Assembly: GCF_012927745.1 (NCBI RefSeq)
Contig: NZ_JABBKX010000011.1
Coordinates: forward strand, 84,274-148,273
Direction of reading: 5' to 3'
Length of the DNA stretch: 64,000 nt
Origin: Neoroseomonas marina
GTDB taxonomy: Bacteria > Pseudomonadota > Alphaproteobacteria > Acetobacterales > Acetobacteraceae
Below are positions 43,492 to 51,152 of the stretch, one piece after another. The notes under the pieces were generated by a model, which had not been told where the DNA came from, did not search any database, and was given only the letters and a program-made list of their open reading frames with translations. The position numbers and the translations under genes are program-made. The first letter of the stretch is position 1. Every line of letters starts with the position of its first letter.

Positions 43492-44742
43492 ATGTCCCCG
43501 ACCCGCCTGTCCCTGCCCAAGGACAAGATCAAGATCCTGCTCCTCGAGGGCATCGCCGACAGCGCCGTCGAGCGCCTGGCTGAGGCTGGCTACGCGAATG
43601 TCCGGCGCGAGCCGAAGGCGCTGGACGGCGCGGCGCTGACCAAGGCGCTGAAAGGGGTGCACGTCCTCGGCATCCGGTCCCGGACCCAGGTGACGTCCGA
43701 GGTGCTCGCGGCCGCCGACCGCCTCTTCACCATCGGCTGCTTCTGCATCGGGACGAACCAGGTGGCGCTGGACGACGCGGCGGCGCGCGGCATCCCGGTG
43801 TTCAACGCGCCCTTCTCGAACACCCGCTCGGTGGCCGAACTGACGCTCGGCGAGATCGTGATGCTGATGCGCGGCATCCCCTTCAAGTCCGGCGCAGCCC
43901 ATCGCGGGGAGTGGATCAAGTCGGCCGAGAATTCCTGGGAAGTGCGCGGCAAGACGCTCGGCATCGTCGGCTACGGGAATATCGGCAGCCAGTTGTCGGT
44001 CCTGGCCGAAGCCTTCGGCATGCGTGTCATCTATTGGGACCACACCGGCAAGCTGCCGCACGGCAACGCGCAGCCCGTCGCCTCCCTGAAGGCGCTGCTG
44101 GCCGAGGCGGACGCCGTCACGCTGCATGTCCCCGAGACGCCCGACACGATGAACATGATCGGCGCGCGGGAAATCCGGGCCATGAAGAAGGGCGCCGTGC
44201 TGATCAACAACGCCCGCGGCACGGTGGTGGACCTCGAGGCCCTCGCGGCCGCGATCCGCGACGGCCATGTCCTCGGCGCCGCGGTGGACGTCTTCCCGGT
44301 CGAGCCGTCGGGCAAGGATGAACCCTTCGCCTCTCCGCTGCAGGGGCTGCCGAACGTCATCCTGACCCCGCATATCGGCGGGTCGACCGGGGAGGCGCAG
44401 TGGCGCATCGGCGAGGAAGTCAGCCGCAAGCTCATCGAGTACTCGGATACGGGGGCGACGATGGGCGCGGTCAACTTCCCGCAGGCCCAGTTGCCCGCGC
44501 GGCCGACGGGCGCGCGCTGGGTGCACATCCACCGGGACGCGCCCGGCATCCTCTCCCGCATCAACGAGAGCTTCGCCAAGCGCGGCCTCAACATCTCCGG
44601 CCAGTACTACCAGACCGCCGGATCCATCGGTTACGTCGTGGTGGACAGCGTCGAGGCGCGGAAGGATGCGGAGCAGATCCTCGAAGAATTCCGCGCCCTG
44701 CCCGGCACCATCCGCGCGCGCCTGATCTACGAGCGACGCTGA
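43492..44742 (+). CDS. serA: D-3-phosphoglycerate dehydrogenase
   Basis: A 416-residue enzyme for the first step of serine synthesis. The substrate domain begins LSLPKDKIKILLLEGI. The NAD Rossmann motif is LGIVGYGNIGSQLSVLAEAF at about residues 157-176. Catalytic residues lie in NNARGTVVDLEALAAAIRDG, VILTPHIGGSTGEAQ (with the histidine) and nearby. A C-terminal ACT domain (about 340-416, RWVHIHRDAPGILSRINESF) should give feedback control by serine, as in E. coli-type SerA. It is divergent from puuD and followed by a perfect inverted repeat. Confidence 0.95.
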   Translation: MSPTRLSLPKDKIKILLLEGIADSAVERLAEAGYANVRREPKALDGAALTKALKGVHVLGIRSRTQVTSEVLAAADRLFTIGCFCIGTNQVALDDAAARGIPVFNAPFSNTRSVAELTLGEIVMLMRGIPFKSGAAHRGEWIKSAENSWEVRGKTLGIVGYGNIGSQLSVLAEAFGMRVIYWDHTGKLPHGNAQPVASLKALLAEADAVTLHVPETPDTMNMIGAREIRAMKKGAVLINNARGTVVDLEALAAAIRDGHVLGAAVDVFPVEPSGKDEPFASPLQGLPNVILTPHIGGSTGEAQWRIGEEVSRKLIEYSDTGATMGAVNFPQAQLPARPTGARWVHIHRDAPGILSRINESFAKRGLNISGQYYQTAGSIGYVVVDSVEARKDAEQILEEFRALPGTIRARLIYERR

Positions 44743-44770
44743 GGCGCAACCCTTGCGGCCGCCGCCGCGT

Positions 44771-44800
44771 TCCTCTGCACGAGAGCGTTCGTGCAGAGGA
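44771..44800 (+). repeat. perfect 12-bp inverted repeat overlapping a ribosome-binding site
   Basis: TCCTCTGCACGA and its exact complement enclose a 6-base loop, 28 bases after the serA stop. There is no U-tract. The right arm ends with AGAGGA, and the continuing AGGAAGG is the Shine-Dalgarno of the 26-codon gene at 44809. Folding of the RNA would cover part of that site. It may be a terminator-like hairpin of serA, an operator, or a translational switch. Confidence 0.7.
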
Positions 44801-44808
44801 AGGTGGAC

Positions 44809-44889
44809 ATGCGATCGATCATTCTGTGGCTGCTGGGCGTGCCGATCACGGTGATCATCCTGCTCAACGTGTTCGGCTGGCTGGGCTGA
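44809..44889 (+). CDS. 26-residue single-helix membrane peptide
   Basis: A 26-codon ORF, MRSIILWLLGVPITVIILLN continuing FGWLG, that is one membrane helix. It has an excellent Shine-Dalgarno (AGGAAGG, 6-base spacing) inside or next to a strong hairpin. Very similar tiny ORFs with IILWLLGVP followed by IIL are common in alphaproteobacteria as far as I recall, but have no assigned role. It ends directly before the stop codon of the convergent amino-acid receptor gene. Coding is supported by composition and ribosome-binding site only. Confidence 0.55.
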   Translation: MRSIILWLLGVPITVIILLNVFGWLG

Positions 44890-45912
44890 TCACCGGATCG
44901 GCGGAGCGTACATCAGGCCGCCGCGCGTCCAGAGGTCGTTGACGCCGCGCGGCAGGCCGATCGGCGAGCCACTGCCGAGGTTGCGCTCGAAGATCTCGCC
45001 GTAGTTCCCCACGGCCTTGATGGCGTTGTAGGCCCAGCGGCGGTCGAGACCCATCAGCGGTCCGTGGTCGCCGGCATTGCCCAGCAGGCGCCGGACGGAC
45101 GGGTTCTGGCTGTTCAGCATCTCGTCGACATTGGCCTGGGTGATGCCGAGTTCCTCGGCCTCGATCAGCGCGTAGACGGTCCAGCGCACGATGTCGAACC
45201 ACTGGTCGTCGCCGTGGCGCACCGCCGGGGCGAGCGGCTCCTTCGAGATGATGTCCGGCAGGATGACGTGCTCCTCCGGGTTGCGCAGGGCGGTGCGGAT
45301 GCCGGCGAGCTGCGAGGCGTCCGTGGTGAAGGCGTCGCAGCGGCCGGAATTGTAGGCATTGCGCGTTTCCTCATTCTGGTCGAACACCAGCGGCTGGACG
45401 CGGACGTTGTTCGCGCGCGCCCAGTCGGCCAGGTTGAGCTCGTTCGTCGTGCCCGACGTGACGCAGATGGTCGCACCTTCGAGGTCGCGGGCCCGCTGCA
45501 CATTCGTCGATCGGCGCACCAGGAAGCCCTGACCGTCGTAGAAGTTCACGGCGGTGAAGTTCAGCCCGTTCGCGGTGTCGCGCGTCTGGGTCCAGGTGGT
45601 GGTGCGCGACAACAGGTCGACCTGGCCCGACTGCAGGGCCGGCAGCCGCGCCTGGGAGGACAGCACCACCCAACGCACCTTGTTCGCATCGCCGAGCGTC
45701 GCGGCGGCCACGGCCCGGCAGGTGTCGGCATCGAGGCCGCGATACACGGCCTGGCTGTCGAGCACGCCGAAGCCGGGCGCGCCCGGATGAGCACCGCAGA
45801 CGAGCGCATCGCGCGACCGAACGGTCGAGAGCGTCGGCCCGGGGGCCGCGGTCTGCGCGATCGCGCTGCCGGCCGTGAGCACGGCAAGGGCGGTGAGGGG
45901 AACCAGCTTCAT
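44890..45912 (-). CDS. AapJ/BztA-like amino-acid receptor, copy 1
   Basis: A 340-residue periplasmic receptor of SBP family 3, the general L-amino-acid (AapJ/BztA) branch. The signal peptide is MKLVPLTALAVLTAGSAIAQ. The mature start TLSTVRSRDALVCGAHPGAP, then GLDADTCRAVAAATLGD, then RWAYNAIKAVGNYGEIFERN near the C-terminus are typical. It is the last of three paralogous receptors in one minus-strand cluster, separated from copy 2 by 106 bases with two hairpins. No AapQ, AapM or AapP gene is nearby, which is unusual. Confidence 0.9.
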   Translation of the reverse strand: MKLVPLTALAVLTAGSAIAQTAAPGPTLSTVRSRDALVCGAHPGAPGFGVLDSQAVYRGLDADTCRAVAAATLGDANKVRWVVLSSQARLPALQSGQVDLLSRTTTWTQTRDTANGLNFTAVNFYDGQGFLVRRSTNVQRARDLEGATICVTSGTTNELNLADWARANNVRVQPLVFDQNEETRNAYNSGRCDAFTTDASQLAGIRTALRNPEEHVILPDIISKEPLAPAVRHGDDQWFDIVRWTVYALIEAEELGITQANVDEMLNSQNPSVRRLLGNAGDHGPLMGLDRRWAYNAIKAVGNYGEIFERNLGSGSPIGLPRGVNDLWTRGGLMYAPPIR

Positions 45913-45948
45913 GGTGTTTTCTCCCGGTGGTTTCTTGTGAACGGGACA

Positions 45949-46002
45949 CCGGAGGGGCGCCGCCCCTCCGGACCTCCCCACCAAAGGCCGGAAAGCCTTT
46001 GG
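45949..46002 (-). terminator. pair of hairpins between receptor copies 2 and 1
   Basis: Two perfect hairpins stand in the 106-base gap: CCAAAGGC/GCCTTTGG (45981-46002, loop of 6) and CCGGAGGGGCG/CGCCCCTCCGG (45949-45971, one-base loop). In transcript orientation the first is closest to the stop of the fused gene and the second precedes the next gene. They may end or lower transcription, or be a dispersed palindromic repeat of the genome. Confidence 0.5.
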
Positions 46003-46018
46003 GAACCGATAGGTGGCG

Positions 46019-47053
46019 TCAGCGGATCGGGGGGCTCCAGAGCAGGCCGCCGGCATTCCACAGGGCGTTGGGGCCGCGCGGCAACTGGACGGGGCTGTTG
46101 GCACCGAGGTGGCGGTCGTACATCTCGCCGTAGTTGCCCACCGCGCTTATGGCGTTCAGCAACCAGGCGCGGTCGAGCCCGACGGTGGGGCCGAGATCGC
46201 CGGAACGGCCCAGCAGCCGCTGCACCGCCGGACGGTCGCTCTCGGTCGCGAGGCGCGCGGCGTTCTCCCGGGTCACGCCCAGTTCCTCGGCTTCGATCAG
46301 GCCCAACACGACGAAGCGAACGATGTCGAACCACTGGTCGTCGCCATGCCGCACCGCGACGGCATACGGCTCCTTGCTAATGCGCTCCGGCAGGACGCGG
46401 TGGCGCGAAGGTTCGGGGAAGCCCGCGCGGACCGAGGCGAGCTGGCTGGAATCGCCGGTGTAGGCGTCGCAACGGCCGCTTTCATAGGCGCGGCGCGCTT
46501 CGTCCTTGTCGGCGAAGACCACCGGCTGGAAGCGGATGTTGATGCTGCGCGCCCAGTCCTGGAGGTTCAGCTCATGCGTGCTGGCGCTGACCAGGCAGAT
46601 CGATGCACCGTCGAGCTGGTTGGCATGCTCGATCCCGCTGTCCGCCTTCACCAGAAAGCCCTGCCCGTCCATGAAGTAGGGCGCGGCGAAGTTCAGCCCG
46701 TTCACCGCGTCCCGCAGGAAGGTCCAGGTGGTGGTGCGGGCCAGCATCTCGATCTGCCCCCCGGCGAGCGCCGGGAAACGCGTCTGCCCGGTCAGCGGAT
46801 GCCAGGCCACCTTGGACGGATCGCCGAGCACCGCCGCCGCGACGGCGCGGCACAGATCCGCGTCGAGGCCCTGCCAGACGCCCTGGTTGTCGGGTTGGCT
46901 CCAGGCAGGATCGCCGGTCGAGATCCCGCAGTTCAACACGCCGCGGGAGCGGACGCCGGACAGGGTCGGTCCCGCCTGCTGGGGCGCGACGGTCTGGGCG
47001 AGCAGCGGCGTCGTGATAACGAGGCCGAGCAACAGGGCCGATATGCGCATCAT
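46019..47053 (-). CDS. AapJ/BztA-like amino-acid receptor, copy 2 (internal start within the fused frame)
   Basis: The 344 C-terminal codons of the fused frame form a full receptor. MMRISALLLGLVITTPLLAQ is a canonical signal peptide, followed by TLSGVRSRGVLNCGISTGDP and the family text to WSPPIR. GGAAGGA stands 4 bases before the first ATG of a double start (47053 and 47050), so independent initiation is well supported. It is shorter in similarity to copies 1 and 3 than those are to each other. Whether cells make this form, the fusion, or both cannot be decided from sequence. Confidence 0.7.
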   Translation of the reverse strand: MMRISALLLGLVITTPLLAQTVAPQQAGPTLSGVRSRGVLNCGISTGDPAWSQPDNQGVWQGLDADLCRAVAAAVLGDPSKVAWHPLTGQTRFPALAGGQIEMLARTTTWTFLRDAVNGLNFAAPYFMDGQGFLVKADSGIEHANQLDGASICLVSASTHELNLQDWARSINIRFQPVVFADKDEARRAYESGRCDAYTGDSSQLASVRAGFPEPSRHRVLPERISKEPYAVAVRHGDDQWFDIVRFVVLGLIEAEELGVTRENAARLATESDRPAVQRLLGRSGDLGPTVGLDRAWLLNAISAVGNYGEMYDRHLGANSPVQLPRGPNALWNAGGLLWSPPIR

Positions 47054-48943
47054 CGCGTCCTTCCGGGTGAACAGGAACTGCGCCAGGCCGACGCCACCAA
47101 GCGTCGCGGCGGAAACGGCAAGCCGGAGAGTGTCCGGCGCGACATGCCCGAAGGCAGCGAACAGTCCGACCGCGGCGAAGGCTGTCCGAACCGGCCATCC
47201 CATCGGTCTCAGCAGGTATCCCGCATAGGCCGAGGTGATCATCACCAGCGCGATCACCTGGATCGAGGTCGCGGAGAGGATCTCGAGGAGCCCGCCGCGC
47301 AGCATGATCCCCGGATCGTAGAGGAAGGCGAATCCCACCGTGAACCCGGCGATGCCGAAGCGGGAGGCGTGGATGCTGGCAATTGTGGGACTGGCCTTGG
47401 CGATCGCCGCGGCGGCGAAGGCCGATGCGGCGACCGGCGGCGTCGCATCGGCGATCACCGCGAAGTAGAAGATGAAAAGGTTCGCCTGCAACAAATCGAT
47501 GCCGAGGGGCCGGCCGAGCTCGAGGAGCTGCGGCACGCCGATCGCGGCCGCGATGATGTAGGAGGGCGTGGTTGGGATGCCGAGGCCGAGGACGAGCACG
47601 GTCAGACACAGCATGACCGCAAGCAGCCCGAAGTTGCCGCCCGAGAATTCCTTGATGATGCCGCCGAAGGCCACCACCATCCCGGTCGCTGTCAGCACCG
47701 AGACGACGACGCCCGAGGCCGCGATGGCGACCGCGAGCGGGGCCATGGTGAGACCCGCATTCGTCAGCGCCTCGACCACTTGGCGCCAGCCCATGCGCGT
47801 GCGCTTGCGCAGCAGGGAGACGGCAACCATGGCGAGCGAGGCGCAGAAGGCCGAGTAGTTGCCGCTCCATCGCTCCATCATCAGGTAGACGAGCAGTCCG
47901 ATGGGCAGGACCAGATGGACATCGGCCAAGACCTCGCGCCAGGCGGGGATGTCCTTCACCGCCATGGGCTCGATGCCGATCTTCTTCGCCTCGAAGTGCA
48001 CGGCGGCGAGAATGGCGAAGTAGTAGAGTACGGCGCCGATCGCCGCGGCGACCAGGATGTCGCCGTAGGGGATGTTGGTGATCTCGGCCATCACGAAGGC
48101 GGCCGCACCCATCACGGGGGGCATCAGCGCGCCGCCGACCGAGGCCGCGCTCTCGATCCCGGCGGCGACCGCGGGCTTGTAGCCGATGCGCACCATCAGC
48201 GGGATCGTCATCGCCCCGGTGGTGATGACGTTCGAGACCGAAGACCCGCTCATCGTCCCGAACAGGCCCGAGGACACGACGGCGACCTTGGCCGGCCCGC
48301 CGGTGTAGCGCCCTGCCACCGCGGCGCCGAAATTCGCGAAGAGCCGCCCCGTTCCGCTGCCCTGCATGAAGGAGCCGAACAGGATGAAGACGGCGATGGT
48401 GGTCGCGACGATACCGGTCAGCGGCCCGTAGACGCCTCCGGCCGTCGGCACCAGCCAGGCGGCCTCCATGATCTCGGCGGTGGTGAAGACGCGGGTGTTC
48501 AGCACGCCCGGCAGCTGATGGCCGACGAACATGTAGAGCAGGCAGCCCGCGGTCATCCAGGCGAGGCCGGGTTCGACCGCGCGGCGGATGGCTTCGAGCA
48601 TCGTCACCATGCAGGTGATGGCGAGCGCCATCATCAGCGGCGTGAAGGGGTCGACGTATTCCATGCGGTCGTTGACCGCGTCGGCATAGATGAAGACCCA
48701 TAGATGCGGCGCCGCCGACGCCGCCGCCCACAGCCAGTCGAACACGCTCGGCCGGCTCCCGGGCGAGCGGTTCTCGAAGGCCGGGTAGAGCAGGAACAGC
48801 GGCGGCGTGAAGACGAGGAGATGCAGGCTCCGGATGGTGATCGGCTCGGGGAACCCGAAGCCGCCCCAGTAGAGATGGACGGCCGCCCAAAAGGCGAGCC
48901 AGCCGAAGATGGCCGTCCGGAGCCAGAAGGGAAGTTCGCGCAC
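46019..48943 (-). CDS. TRAP transporter fused permease (4TM/12TM) continuing in frame into an AapJ-like receptor
   Basis: One open frame of 974 codons. Residues 1-630 are a DctQM-fused TRAP permease: a hydrophobic N-terminal part (small-subunit-like helices), then the large subunit with GSSVSNVITTGAMTIPLM, ESAASVGGALMPPVMGAAAF and GLGIPTTPSYIIAAA, which fit the TAXI-associated 4TM/12TM class. It runs without a stop through LFTRKDA into residue 631, where a complete SBP family-3 receptor with its own signal peptide begins. The TAXI receptor gene is 38 bases upstream, so the permease has its normal partner. If the fused chain is made, the receptor part would be tethered to the membrane by the permease. 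The lost stop could instead reflect a recent deletion or a sequencing error. Confidence 0.85.
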   Translation of the reverse strand: MRELPFWLRTAIFGWLAFWAAVHLYWGGFGFPEPITIRSLHLLVFTPPLFLLYPAFENRSPGSRPSVFDWLWAAASAAPHLWVFIYADAVNDRMEYVDPFTPLMMALAITCMVTMLEAIRRAVEPGLAWMTAGCLLYMFVGHQLPGVLNTRVFTTAEIMEAAWLVPTAGGVYGPLTGIVATTIAVFILFGSFMQGSGTGRLFANFGAAVAGRYTGGPAKVAVVSSGLFGTMSGSSVSNVITTGAMTIPLMVRIGYKPAVAAGIESAASVGGALMPPVMGAAAFVMAEITNIPYGDILVAAAIGAVLYYFAILAAVHFEAKKIGIEPMAVKDIPAWREVLADVHLVLPIGLLVYLMMERWSGNYSAFCASLAMVAVSLLRKRTRMGWRQVVEALTNAGLTMAPLAVAIAASGVVVSVLTATGMVVAFGGIIKEFSGGNFGLLAVMLCLTVLVLGLGIPTTPSYIIAAAIGVPQLLELGRPLGIDLLQANLFIFYFAVIADATPPVAASAFAAAAIAKASPTIASIHASRFGIAGFTVGFAFLYDPGIMLRGGLLEILSATSIQVIALVMITSAYAGYLLRPMGWPVRTAFAAVGLFAAFGHVAPDTLRLAVSAATLGGVGLAQFLFTRKDAMMRISALLLGLVITTPLLAQTVAPQQAGPTLSGVRSRGVLNCGISTGDPAWSQPDNQGVWQGLDADLCRAVAAAVLGDPSKVAWHPLTGQTRFPALAGGQIEMLARTTTWTFLRDAVNGLNFAAPYFMDGQGFLVKADSGIEHANQLDGASICLVSASTHELNLQDWARSINIRFQPVVFADKDEARRAYESGRCDAYTGDSSQLASVRAGFPEPSRHRVLPERISKEPYAVAVRHGDDQWFDIVRFVVLGLIEAEELGVTRENAARLATESDRPAVQRLLGRSGDLGPTVGLDRAWLLNAISAVGNYGEMYDRHLGANSPVQLPRGPNALWNAGGLLWSPPIR

Positions 48944-48981
48944 CGCGCTCTCCTCTTAACGACTGTCGCGGTGCGCGGGCA

Positions 48982-49977
48982 TCACGCCGGCGGGTTGAAG
49001 CCGGCGGCGCGGAAGGCGGCGGCCGCGCCCGGATGGAAGGGCACGCCGCGGTAGTTCACCGCCTTGGCCGGCGTCCAGCCCGCCATGGACGGATGGATCG
49101 TCGCAAGGCGCTGGCCCTGATTCTTGATGAGCGTGGCGGTGATCTTCTGGACGATCTCGTTCGGCACGGTCTCGTTCACGACGATGACGCTGTCCATCAG
49201 CGTGACCGGAATCGCGCCGTCGAGCAGCGCCGGGTAGTCGGACTTCTCCAGCGTGCCTTCGGCATAGGCGTACTGATCGATCAGATGCTTGCGGATGTCG
49301 TCCGGGAAGGCCGTCAGACGGCCGCCGCGGCGGCCCTGGGCGATCTCGGTCATCAGCGCCGCAGGCTTGGCGAGCGCGACATAGACGTAGTCGACCTGGC
49401 CGTCGTTGTAGGCCGCGCCGACATCCGAATAGGAGCCGTTCAGGTAGCGGCCCCCCTCGGCGCGGATCTTGTCCGGGCTGGTGCCGAGGAAGCGGAGGAT
49501 GCGCTGCAGCGTCATCTCGTCGGTCGAGGAGCGCTGCGGCGCCCCGATCTTGAGCCCGCGCTGCGTCAGGATGCTGCGCATGTCGTCCGGTCCGGCGCCG
49601 GTGTGGCGCAGCAGCAGGTGCTCGGTCGGCGAATAGCCGGTGCCGAGGCAACGGATCTTCTCATGCTTCGCGCTGTAGGGCTCCGCGCCCTGCACCGCGG
49701 AGGCGGAGAACGCATCGATGCCCCAGCCGATCTGCGACTGGCCGTTGTTGATGCGGGTCGGGTTGGCGAGGCCACCGCCCGGCACGACGCGGATCTGGAT
49801 GTCGGCGTTCTCCTCCCGGATCAGGGAGGAGAGGCCGGCGGCCATGGTGTACCAGCCGCCGCCGACCGAACCGGCCACCCATTCGAGCGTCGTCTGGGCC
49901 GAGGCCGTCCGCACGAAGGGCAGCGCCAGCGCCCCGCCGAGCGCGATGCGGCGGGTGGTAAGGATGGGCATCGTCAT
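48982..49977 (-). CDS. TAXI family TRAP transporter solute receptor
   Basis: A 331-residue periplasmic receptor of the TAXI family. The signal peptide is ILTTRRIALGGALALPFVRT, ending SAQ. The family start TLEWVAGSVGGGWYTMAAGL, then RVVPGGGLANPTRINNGQSQ (the segment binding the ligand in related proteins), and LGTGYSPTEHLLLRHTGAG are visible. TAXI receptors serve TRAP permeases of the 4TM/12TM class, and exactly this permease starts 38 bases downstream. The ligand is unknown; glutamate-like or other carboxylates are typical. Confidence 0.92.
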   Translation of the reverse strand: MTMPILTTRRIALGGALALPFVRTASAQTTLEWVAGSVGGGWYTMAAGLSSLIREENADIQIRVVPGGGLANPTRINNGQSQIGWGIDAFSASAVQGAEPYSAKHEKIRCLGTGYSPTEHLLLRHTGAGPDDMRSILTQRGLKIGAPQRSSTDEMTLQRILRFLGTSPDKIRAEGGRYLNGSYSDVGAAYNDGQVDYVYVALAKPAALMTEIAQGRRGGRLTAFPDDIRKHLIDQYAYAEGTLEKSDYPALLDGAIPVTLMDSVIVVNETVPNEIVQKITATLIKNQGQRLATIHPSMAGWTPAKAVNYRGVPFHPGAAAAFRAAGFNPPA

Positions 49978-50010
49978 TCTCCGTGGTTCCCGGTGTTCCT
50001 GTCCGGCCGC

Positions 50011-51042
50011 TCAGCGGATCGGCGGCGAGTACATCAGACCGCCCCGTGTCCAGAGGTCGTTGATTCCCCGGTCGAGCCCGATCGGGCTGCCGCGGCCAAC
50101 ATGGCGGTCGAAGATCTCGCCGTAGTTCCCGACGGCGCGAATGGCGTTGTAGGCCCAGCGGCGATCGAGCGCCATCATCGGCCCGTGATCCCCCGCCTGG
50201 CCGAGCAGCCGGCGGATGGACGGATCCTGGCTCTGCAGCATCTCCTCGGCATTCGCGCTGGTGACACCGAGTTCCTCGGCCTCGATCAATGCGAAGATCG
50301 TCCAGCGGACGATGTCGTTCCACTGGTCGTCGCCCTGGCGGACGGCCGGCGTCAGCGGCTCCTTCGAGATGCGGTCGCGCAGCACGGTGTGGTCGGCGGG
50401 CACGCGCATGGCGGTGATCAGGCCGATCAGCTGCGAGGCGTCGGTCGAGATCGCATCGCAGCGACCGTTGTCGTAAGCGATGCGCGCCTCGTCATTCTGC
50501 TCGAACACCAGCGGCGTGTACTGCACGCGGTTGGCCCGCGCCCAGTCGGCCAGGTTCAATTCGCTGGTCGATCCGGCGAAGGTGCAGATCGTCGCCCCGG
50601 CGAGGTCGGTTGCCTGGCGGATGTTGGCCGATTTCCGCACCAGGAAGCCCTGGCCGTCATAGAAGACCGGCGTGGTGAAGTTCAGTCCCACCGCGGTGTC
50701 GCGCGAATGCGTCCAGGTCACGGTGCGCGGCAGCAGGTCGATCTGGCCCGACTGCAGCGCGGCGAAGCGCGCCTGGCTGGTCAGCGGAAAGAAGCGGACC
50801 TTGCGCGCATCGCCCAGGACCGCAGCCGCGACGGCGCGGCAGACGTCCGGATCGATGCCCTGCCAGTCGCCGCGACTGTCCGGCGCACCGAAGCCGGGGG
50901 CATTGGGGGCCGCGCCGCAAAGCAACGCATCGCGCTGCCGCACGGTCAGCAGGGTCGGCCCAGGCTGGACATTCTGGGCCACGGCCTCTGAGACGAGGCC
51001 GATAGAGAGGCAGAGGGCGAATGCCCTCAGGAGATTCATCAT
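50011..51042 (-). CDS. AapJ/BztA-like amino-acid receptor, copy 3
   Basis: A 343-residue SBP family-3 receptor. The signal peptide is MMNLLRAFALCLSIGLVSEA, ending VAQ. TLLTVRQRDALLCGAAPNAP and GIDPDVCRAVAAAVLGDARK follow, and the end RGINDLWTRGGLMYSPPIR is very close to copy 1 (LWTRGGLMYAPPIR). GAAGGGAG precedes a double ATG, as in copy 2. It is the first gene of the cluster, 33 bases before the TAXI gene, so it shares a transcript with the TRAP system. Confidence 0.9.
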   Translation of the reverse strand: MMNLLRAFALCLSIGLVSEAVAQNVQPGPTLLTVRQRDALLCGAAPNAPGFGAPDSRGDWQGIDPDVCRAVAAAVLGDARKVRFFPLTSQARFAALQSGQIDLLPRTVTWTHSRDTAVGLNFTTPVFYDGQGFLVRKSANIRQATDLAGATICTFAGSTSELNLADWARANRVQYTPLVFEQNDEARIAYDNGRCDAISTDASQLIGLITAMRVPADHTVLRDRISKEPLTPAVRQGDDQWNDIVRWTIFALIEAEELGVTSANAEEMLQSQDPSIRRLLGQAGDHGPMMALDRRWAYNAIRAVGNYGEIFDRHVGRGSPIGLDRGINDLWTRGGLMYSPPIR

Positions 51043-51152
51043 CGCGAAGGCTCCCTTCGGCCTTCTTTGTCCACGCCTTGCTGGCATGGACCGGGCCGGG
51101 AAGGAGCGTGGCACGCGCTGGCGAACGCGCGCAAGCCGCCCTGGGCGTGGCT

